11,749 nt of DNA from Dehalococcoidia bacterium (GTDB taxonomy: Bacteria > Chloroflexota > Dehalococcoidia > Dehalococcoidales > Fen-1064). This document shows positions 7,601 to 11,749 of the stretch, in pieces. The stretch spans positions 1 to 11,749 of the forward strand of contig PMBW01000192.1 of assembly GCA_003153075.1 (NCBI GenBank), read 5' to 3'. Both the position numbers and the translations under genes were made by a program. The notes beneath the pieces were generated by a model that saw nothing but the letters and a program-made list of their open reading frames with translations, made no database searches and was not told the origin of the DNA. Position 1 is the stretch's first letter. Each line of letters begins with the position of its first letter.

Positions 7601-8119
7601 CTCCGTGATTATTGTCCGCGGATTTTCCCTGATGTCCCTGCTTATTTTCATTTTAGCCAGTTCGAACCGGAGTTTCCTGCTGTTGGATTCCTTACCAAGA
7701 TTATCTGCTAAATTAAAACCGCCGGCTTTGAGCAGTTTGATAATACCCTCGTCACGTATTTTGGAGTAGTAAGGAGTAGTGAGATATTTTCCGGATTCAT
7801 CCAGCGTTTGCAGCATGGCAAAGCCCACACCTGGGATATCTCTGGCCGATTCAACGACGAAAGACATCACATCATCAAGTGTGGTCCGTGATTCGATACC
7901 GAGCGCCATTTGCCGGACTTTCAACATCTGCGCAGTCGATTGAATATGCTCCTGCGAACTTAACTCAAGGGACCGCTCAAGCATGGCGCGGTCGCTGTCA
8001 AATTCCCGGTAGGCCTCATCCACGGCCTGTAGGAAATCCTGCCATTCCCGTTGAACGGGGATTTTGCCGGCAAAGCACTTCCGTATCTGGCGTTTAAGTA
8101 AGCTGTGCATGTCTGCCAT
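4625..8119 (-). CDS. Large soluble GAF/PAS sensor histidine kinase
   Basis: This 1164-residue protein has no membrane segment, so it should sense a cytoplasmic signal. Order: N-terminal helical part (1-70); a GAF-like domain (about 70-245) and a second GAF domain (about 252-420); a short coiled coil; four PAS domains (about 446-565, 570-690, 694-818, 822-930), of which the first three end in DITER and the fourth in DVTED; a HisKA dimerisation domain with phospho-acceptor H955 in AHELNNPL; and a HATPase domain with N-box N1067, G1 box DDGPG at 1098-1102 and then FDPFFTTK and GTGLGLSI. All catalytic motifs are intact. The joined ESEEKYR linkers before PAS2 and PAS3 suggest tandem duplication. 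The ATG is 3 bp after the FIST stop, with GGAG inside the FIST gene, indicating coupled expression. The ligands are unknown. Confidence 0.93.
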   Translation of the reverse strand: MADMHSLLKRQIRKCFAGKIPVQREWQDFLQAVDEAYREFDSDRAMLERSLELSSQEHIQSTAQMLKVRQMALGIESRTTLDDVMSFVVESARDIPGVGFAMLQTLDESGKYLTTPYYSKIRDEGIIKLLKAGGFNLADNLGKESNSRKLRFELAKMKISRDIRENPRTIITERLSDLLDGVWPKLLCDSIQTILALKRIVITPLMVDGKYWGSLVFFIDGHVTQNTLETITAHCALGLKNVLMLESLQNRNLELATINRITRQATSSLEVGQVYENTLNEILSAFDADAISIHFLGRDKKMLELVAQVGMPPLMVDRAKQIGFDVGPFGQLFSSENNFLFGDFAEYAAIFPKYVSLAAGQTPAHFAAVIIIYQEQRAGVMTIVRRGKQPFQEKDKSLLLTISGQMSLAIENARLHSDVLAKMQEVDATNLKLAKTLEKLTDSEEKVRSTIEAVTEGIITTDPQGRITDINDATLKMHGYSCKDELIGKNATQLIAEKAMLESFLNLMKAMEQTQIKDFECKLLRRDGHTFDAELNTASMRDVAGKFKGFVTSVRDITERKKIETELRESEEKYRNVVELAKDGICIIQNRTVKYCNPRLAEMWGGTVEEIQGTLFSSYLHPQALKTVVDRYNRRMAGEQIPSHYETSLKPKSGGRLDVEVNVAALEYPGQDAEIAIIHDITERKQIEIAIRESEEKYRTIFESVNDIIILLDIKGNILDVNSRLTEIGGYERNELIGKNAGELTHIIDGKNLEIVMGNLQKVLDGPGIITYQVEMVKKNREPIYLEINAVPVRKDGKLVGVLGILRDITERNKAELQLREQKALTDRILESTPNAVAVVGQDRRVIIVNKAFEDIFKLGTHEADGKKIEEIIPTSHLIDPISQVLAGVKSQFKNEFRIKQGAAERILVADIIRMEKNEVLAMFRDVTEDREIQERLYLTDRLASVGEMAAGIAHELNNPLTGVVALSQLMLESDVPAEMKEDLEAISKEGRRAAGIVKNLLSFARSHVMSIQSIQINEIIKEVLSLRAYEHKVNNIQVVTHMAPDVPTITADPFQMQQVFLNLVLNAEQAMIESHGRGVLTVSTEKQNDMLKISFADDGPGIPPELMNRIFDPFFTTKDVGKGTGLGLSICYGIVTNQGGRIYARNQQGKGATFVVELPVNAH

Positions 8120-8122
8120 CGG

Positions 8123-9268
8123 TTATTTCTCCAGAAGAGCCGTAATGGTCATCGTTTGATTGTGTAACTCGCATTTACCGCCTGTTGCTGTCGGGCAAAT
8201 TTCTCCGTAAGAATAGAAACCGGTAAGCGCGGTTTTTTCGCCTAAAGCGTCACGCACCGCCTCGACTTCTTCCTCGGTTCTTTGCCGCAGTACCAGCTTC
8301 CTGCCGACACAGCTGATCAAAATAGCCAGATCAGGGGAAGCTGAACCGAAGGCAGAGTGAGCGGACTTGGCCGCGCTGGCGGCGCCGTCAATCAAACGGT
8401 CGAAATTAGCTTTCATCAAACGCGCATAGGATCCCTCGGGGATATCGCCGGCGAATGTCATACTCTGGTCTTTTTCATTGACTGCCAGTATGGTGCGTAC
8501 TAATGGAGTGGCATTCTGCCCGGTGCGGACATTCAGCGGAAAAAGTAAGCCGGTAGCCGGTAAGCCGCGGGCATGTTCTCCCAGGTATTCCTTATACAAT
8601 TCCAGGGCGGAGCGCCCATCCAATTCAAACAGGATATTCGCTTTCGAGCGGGTTACTATCCGTTCGGGGCCGAAGGGATCCCAACCGCCAAAAGAGCCGT
8701 AACCCACCTTTAACCGGGTACTGTACAAACCTAATGCAGAAATGGTGCTTTTTTCCGGGTGTACGCCGCCGTGTAATACTACTGTTTCATTGAAACGGTC
8801 GCTGTCTCCCGCTAATCCTCCGGTAACCCCAACGTTCTCCGGAAGATGCGTCAATAATCCTTTTGCCAGCTCACTGCCGTTAACGTTTATTCCGTCCGAA
8901 AGTATGAATACATGAACAAGATCTTTTCCGGCTAATGATTGCGCCAGGGAAGAGCCTGCCAGAAAGCTGCTGCCGCCTACTGCATCGAGATTGATCCTGG
9001 CGGTTTTTATCTGAGTATGTTCAAATTGCACTGCGGTAGTCACCAGCGAATTGTCTGATACTTGTGTATCCAGGATTTCGCCGGCAGTGGAACAACCCAG
9101 GATGTGGGCATCAGGATAAGCCTTCCGGACTTCAAGAAGCGGTTCTTGCTCTTTAAGCGCCTGGTTAGCGCCGAAAACCAGCACCAGCTGCGCCGACGCG
9201 CCCAACGCCGCGGATATTCCGGGTACCCAGCCGCTTTCCTCTTGCCATTTTCTTTGCTCTATTTTCAT
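8123..9268 (-). CDS. FIST N- and C-domain signal sensor protein
   Basis: The 381-residue protein matches the FIST family across its length: FIST_N about residues 25-220 with GCSTAGEI (58-65) and GGLAGD (150-155), and FIST_C about 225-375 with YGEICP near 354-359. FIST domains are predicted small-ligand sensors found alone or fused to kinases, chemoreceptors and cyclases; no enzymatic activity is established. There is no signal peptide or membrane segment, so it is cytoplasmic. AGGA lies 5 nt before the ATG. The kinase begins 3 bp after its stop, which suggests the FIST protein supplies ligand information to that kinase as a separate subunit. The start codon shares two bases with a TAA closing an upstream open frame (see 9268-9429). 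Confidence 0.92.
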   Translation of the reverse strand: MKIEQRKWQEESGWVPGISAALGASAQLVLVFGANQALKEQEPLLEVRKAYPDAHILGCSTAGEILDTQVSDNSLVTTAVQFEHTQIKTARINLDAVGGSSFLAGSSLAQSLAGKDLVHVFILSDGINVNGSELAKGLLTHLPENVGVTGGLAGDSDRFNETVVLHGGVHPEKSTISALGLYSTRLKVGYGSFGGWDPFGPERIVTRSKANILFELDGRSALELYKEYLGEHARGLPATGLLFPLNVRTGQNATPLVRTILAVNEKDQSMTFAGDIPEGSYARLMKANFDRLIDGAASAAKSAHSAFGSASPDLAILISCVGRKLVLRQRTEEEVEAVRDALGEKTALTGFYSYGEICPTATGGKCELHNQTMTITALLEK

Positions 9269-9429
9269 TATATCCTCGCGATACGGATAAAATTATCAAA
9301 GCCCCGATCCACGGGACCTGATTCGTGCATATTCAAGACGCCGGTATAAAACCTCCAGTGGTGAGCATTTGAAAATGGCCGGTCGGCGCCGTCCGTATTA
9401 TCTCCGGTATTCGCACATACTTCCGGCAA
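9268..9429 (-). other. Protein-like open frame or structured leader just before the FIST gene
   Basis: From a TTG at 9429 the minus strand is open for 53 codons and ends in TAA at 9270-9268, overlapping the FIST ATG as TAATG. The translation looks protein-like, for example AHHWRFYTGVLNMHESG and RGFDNFIRIARI, but no ribosome binding site precedes the TTG. GGAGG at about 9351-9355 is not followed by a start at a suitable distance. An ATG occurs at codon 34. The same stretch could be a structured 5' leader: it contains the GGCGCC-centred dyad, CCCG/CGGG at about 9303-9315, and TATCC/GGATA around the FIST ribosome binding site. I do not recognise it as a known riboswitch or protein family. Confidence 0.35.
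9380..9395. repeat. 16-bp GC-rich dyad in the FIST leader
   Basis: CGGTCGGCGCCGTCCG is symmetric about the central GGCGCC with a single mismatched pair. It lies about 110-130 bp before the FIST start. It could be an operator or an RNA stem. Confidence 0.35.
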
Positions 9430-9432
9430 CTA

Positions 9433-9462
9433 TTAATAACAACATTCATTACTATGTCACAA
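9433..9462 (-). promoter_or_regulatory. Weak candidate promoter for the FIST-kinase-regulator operon
   Basis: On the minus strand TTGTGA (9462-9457), an 18-bp spacer and TATTAA (9438-9433) match the housekeeping consensus at 8 of 12 positions. A perfect TATAAT also occurs further upstream at 9529-9524 but lacks a recognisable -35. The choice is uncertain. Apart from these, 9430-9601 holds nothing I recognise, and no hairpin terminator follows dnaE2, so read-through from dnaE2 is possible. Confidence 0.25.
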
Positions 9463-9601
9463 AATTTGACTGATAAACAGAGCCAAACGTCCAAATATCG
9501 AGAACCCTTGGTACCAATTTGGGATTATACTCTGAGTGAGTCAATCAATAACCCTTTCTTCCGCAACTGTATCAATCATTTTAACACTTTTTTATTTAGA
9601 T

Positions 9602-11749
9602 TTATCTCCAATCTTTTGACTGGGGGATTTTTTCCAGCGCATTGAACGGTTTTACCTGATTGACGACCAGGTTACAGGTGCCTTCACGCCTGTTTAATGT
9701 GCCCTGTACGATCAGGAAAGGAGATCTGAATTTAAGTTCCTGACGTTCGTATACCTGCGGAAAAACCAGCAGCGGAATATGCCCGAACTCATCCTCCAGG
9801 GTGATAAATACCACTTTACCCCGCGGTCTCTGGCGGCGGATTACCAACCCGGCGGTCATCACTTCCGCGCCGTCCTTGAGACCGGCGATATCTTTGCTGC
9901 AGGAGATATTCCCGTGAAAACGCGGGCGTAATCTGGCCATGATATGCCCGGCGGGGAAGAGGCTGAGCACATTGTACTCATCCTTCATACTTTCCCAATC
10001 GCCGGGGCGCTCCAGATCCACCATATCCTGCTGCACCGGCAGCGGTAATGCTAATTGCGAATTGATGGGGCGGTACCTGAGTCCGATTTCCCATTTCACC
10101 TTTCTGCGGTTCGGTTCCAGACTATCGAAGGCGCCGGCGCTGGCCAGATTGTGGGCCACCTCTTCCAGCACGCCGGTGCTCTCCAGGAAATGCCCGATGC
10201 CGGTAAAAGGGCCGTGTTTTGCCTGCCCGGCCTCGATGTCTTTCGCGGCTGCGCCGCCCAGTCCCAGGACATTCAAAAAACCCAGCCGGACGGCATTGTT
10301 TTCGATGACGCATATGGAGCGGCTCTTATTGATATCCGGATTCAGGATCTGTATGCCGTGCCTGCGGGCGTCTTCTTTCAAAGTTTCCAGGTTATAGAAA
10401 CCCATCGGCTGCTGGTTGTAAATACCCACAAAAAACTCCAGCGGATAATGGTACTTCAGCCAGGACGCCTGATATGCCGTCACCCCGAATGCGAAGGCAT
10501 GCGATTCAGGAAACATATACTGTCCGTTGAACTTTTTAAAAACATTTTCCGCTGCGCCGTCGCTCACCCCCCTGTTTCTGGCGCCTTCCATAAATTCCAG
10601 GTGGAACTGTTTGATCAGTTCATCATTGTGCCGCCGTCCGAAGGCGCGGCGCATCTGGTCGGCCTTATTGGGACTGAACCCGGCAACATCGATGGCTAAC
10701 TGGTTCACCTGGTCCTGAAACAGGACAATACCCAGCGTGCGTTCCAGCGCGCGTTGTTCCAGCGGGTGGTCGTAAGTAACCGGCTTCTTTTTGGTGCGCC
10801 GCAGCAGGTACTCATGGACGCCGTTATTGACGCCCACGCCGGGGCGCACGGCGGCGACCTCATGCGCCATATCCAGCAGATTGCGGGGGTGCAGCCGCGT
10901 GATCGTTTGCATCTGCGCCGCCGATTCTACCTGAAAGATACCGATGGTATCTCCCTTGCACAGCATATCGTAGACTGCTTTATCCTCGAAATCGATGCGC
11001 GACAGATCGATCCTTTTGCCGGTGCTTTTTTTGATCAGCTCCACCGCCTCCTGCAGCTGGGAAAGCGCGCCCAATGCCAGAAAATCGATTTTTACGAACC
11101 CTGCATCATCGATGCTGTCTTTGTCCCACTGGCAGACATAACGCCCGTCTATCGCTCCCCTGACCACCGGCACAATGTCAATTAACGGCGTGGAGGAAAT
11201 GATCATCCCGCCCGGATGCTGCCCCATGTATTTCGGAAAGCCGTCCAGTTCGGCGGCCAGCCGTACCAGATCCCGCCAGACCGGCGTGTTTATTTTCTCC
11301 TGAAAATGCTCGGATTTCTGCATCTGCTTTTCCACATGGCGGGAGCTGCCGTAATGATCAGACTGCTTGGACAGTTGGTCCACCTCTTCCGGCGGCAGAC
11401 TGAGGGCTTTGCCCAGGTCCCTGATCGCCCCCCTGATCTGATAGGTGGCAATGGTGCCGGTCAGGGCGGCGCGCTGCCAGCCCCATTTCTGATGGGTACG
11501 CAGGATCAAATCCTCCCGGATGCTGCGTGGAAAATCAAGGTCGATATCCGGGACGTTGGTCATCATATCGTCCGGTAAAAAACGCTCCAGCGATAATTTG
11601 TATTTGAGCGGGTCGATATGCGACAGCCCGATGAGGTAGCCGATGAGCAGAGAGACGGAAGAACCGCGGCCCCTGCCCGGCGGATTTTCCTCCAGCGATA
11701 AGGATGGGTCGCTCAGACCCTGTTCGATCATCACTTCCCGTCCCAGTTT
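9602..11749 (-). CDS. dnaE2: Error-prone DNA polymerase III alpha subunit, DnaE2/ImuC type (5' part missing)
   Basis: 715 C-terminal residues are visible; the N-terminal PHP domain and start lie beyond the right edge. The catalytic carboxylates of bacterial C-family polymerases are present: PDIDLD with Asp at visible residues 70 and 72, and KIDFLALG with Asp at 222. AALTGTIATYQIRGAIRDLG, QHPGGMI and FQVESAAQMQ read like DnaE2 rather than the replicative DnaE1. A helix-hairpin-helix region follows at about 485-545. QLALPL at 565-570 is a candidate sliding-clamp-binding motif. A C-terminal OB fold (about 640-710) closes the protein. DnaE2 performs lesion-bypass synthesis, usually with ImuA and ImuB in SOS mutagenesis; those partners would be off-window. 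It is more GC-rich by eye than the liv genes. The DnaE2 rather than DnaE1 assignment is likely, not certain. Confidence 0.85.
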   Translation of the reverse strand, partial: KLGREVMIEQGLSDPSLSLEENPPGRGRGSSVSLLIGYLIGLSHIDPLKYKLSLERFLPDDMMTNVPDIDLDFPRSIREDLILRTHQKWGWQRAALTGTIATYQIRGAIRDLGKALSLPPEEVDQLSKQSDHYGSSRHVEKQMQKSEHFQEKINTPVWRDLVRLAAELDGFPKYMGQHPGGMIISSTPLIDIVPVVRGAIDGRYVCQWDKDSIDDAGFVKIDFLALGALSQLQEAVELIKKSTGKRIDLSRIDFEDKAVYDMLCKGDTIGIFQVESAAQMQTITRLHPRNLLDMAHEVAAVRPGVGVNNGVHEYLLRRTKKKPVTYDHPLEQRALERTLGIVLFQDQVNQLAIDVAGFSPNKADQMRRAFGRRHNDELIKQFHLEFMEGARNRGVSDGAAENVFKKFNGQYMFPESHAFAFGVTAYQASWLKYHYPLEFFVGIYNQQPMGFYNLETLKEDARRHGIQILNPDINKSRSICVIENNAVRLGFLNVLGLGGAAAKDIEAGQAKHGPFTGIGHFLESTGVLEEVAHNLASAGAFDSLEPNRRKVKWEIGLRYRPINSQLALPLPVQQDMVDLERPGDWESMKDEYNVLSLFPAGHIMARLRPRFHGNISCSKDIAGLKDGAEVMTAGLVIRRQRPRGKVVFITLEDEFGHIPLLVFPQVYERQELKFRSPFLIVQGTLNRREGTCNLVVNQVKPFNALEKIPQSKDWR

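Noticed and set aside
9062..9349. Plus-strand open frame of 95 codons crossing the FIST start
   Set aside because: Most of it is antisense to the FIST gene, and no ribosome binding site was seen. The part beyond the gene is the complement of the leader discussed separately.
9430..9601. Sigma-54 promoter before the FIST operon
   Set aside because: TTGGTACCAA looked promising, but no GC occurs at the required spacing for a -24/-12 promoter.
10055..10699. Plus-strand open frame of 214 codons
   Set aside because: It lies fully antisense to dnaE2, whose catalytic motifs are intact on the other strand. The product has no recognisable domain and a shadow-like composition.
1..11749. CRISPR arrays, tRNA or rRNA genes, insertion sequences, prophage or attachment sites
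   Set aside because: None was seen: no regularly spaced repeats, no transposase or integrase frames, and no tRNA-like cloverleaf noticed by eye.

Overview
The window carries two functional blocks and the end of a third gene, all read from the minus strand, so transcription runs from high to low coordinates. From right to left it holds: the 3' two thirds of an error-prone DNA polymerase III alpha subunit (DnaE2/ImuC type, 9602-11749, start outside the window); a three-gene signalling operon of a FIST-domain sensor (8123-9268), a very large soluble GAF/PAS histidine kinase (4625-8119) and a single-domain response regulator (4208-4606), closed by a Rho-independent terminator (4001-4035); and a branched-chain-amino-acid-type ABC importer, livK (2329-3564), livH (1221-2081), livM (217-1221) and the 5' end of livG (1-179). 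livF would be expected just beyond position 1.

The organism is a bacterium with canonical AGGAGG-type ribosome binding sites, sigma-A-like promoters, TTG starts and a lipoprotein-type solute-binding protein. A Gram-positive anaerobe of the Clostridia/Peptococcaceae kind would fit, but this is an inference from style only and no phylogenetic marker in the window proves it. By eye the dnaE2 part is clearly more GC-rich than the liv genes, and the 3600-4200 intergenic region is AT-rich.

The most informative non-coding region is 3565-4000. After the signalling operon's terminator comes an 11-bp inverted repeat, then a strong promoter (TTGACA, 18-bp spacer, extended -10 TGG-TATACT), then a leader of about 300 nt before livK. 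That leader contains an unlisted 50-codon ORF with one clear membrane-spanning segment. A near-perfect AGGAGGTG sits on its stop codon. The second unusual leader lies before the FIST gene: 9268-9429 is open for 53 codons, reads like protein, and ends in a TAATG overlap with the FIST start, but has no good ribosome binding site of its own.

How it may work together (inference): FIST domains have been proposed in the literature to sense small ligands such as amino acids, partly because their genes lie near amino acid transport and metabolism genes. Here a FIST protein, a cytoplasmic kinase and a CheY-like regulator lie directly beside an amino-acid-type importer, but in separate transcription units. 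The regulator has no DNA-binding domain, so control of livK would need a further partner or protein-protein output.
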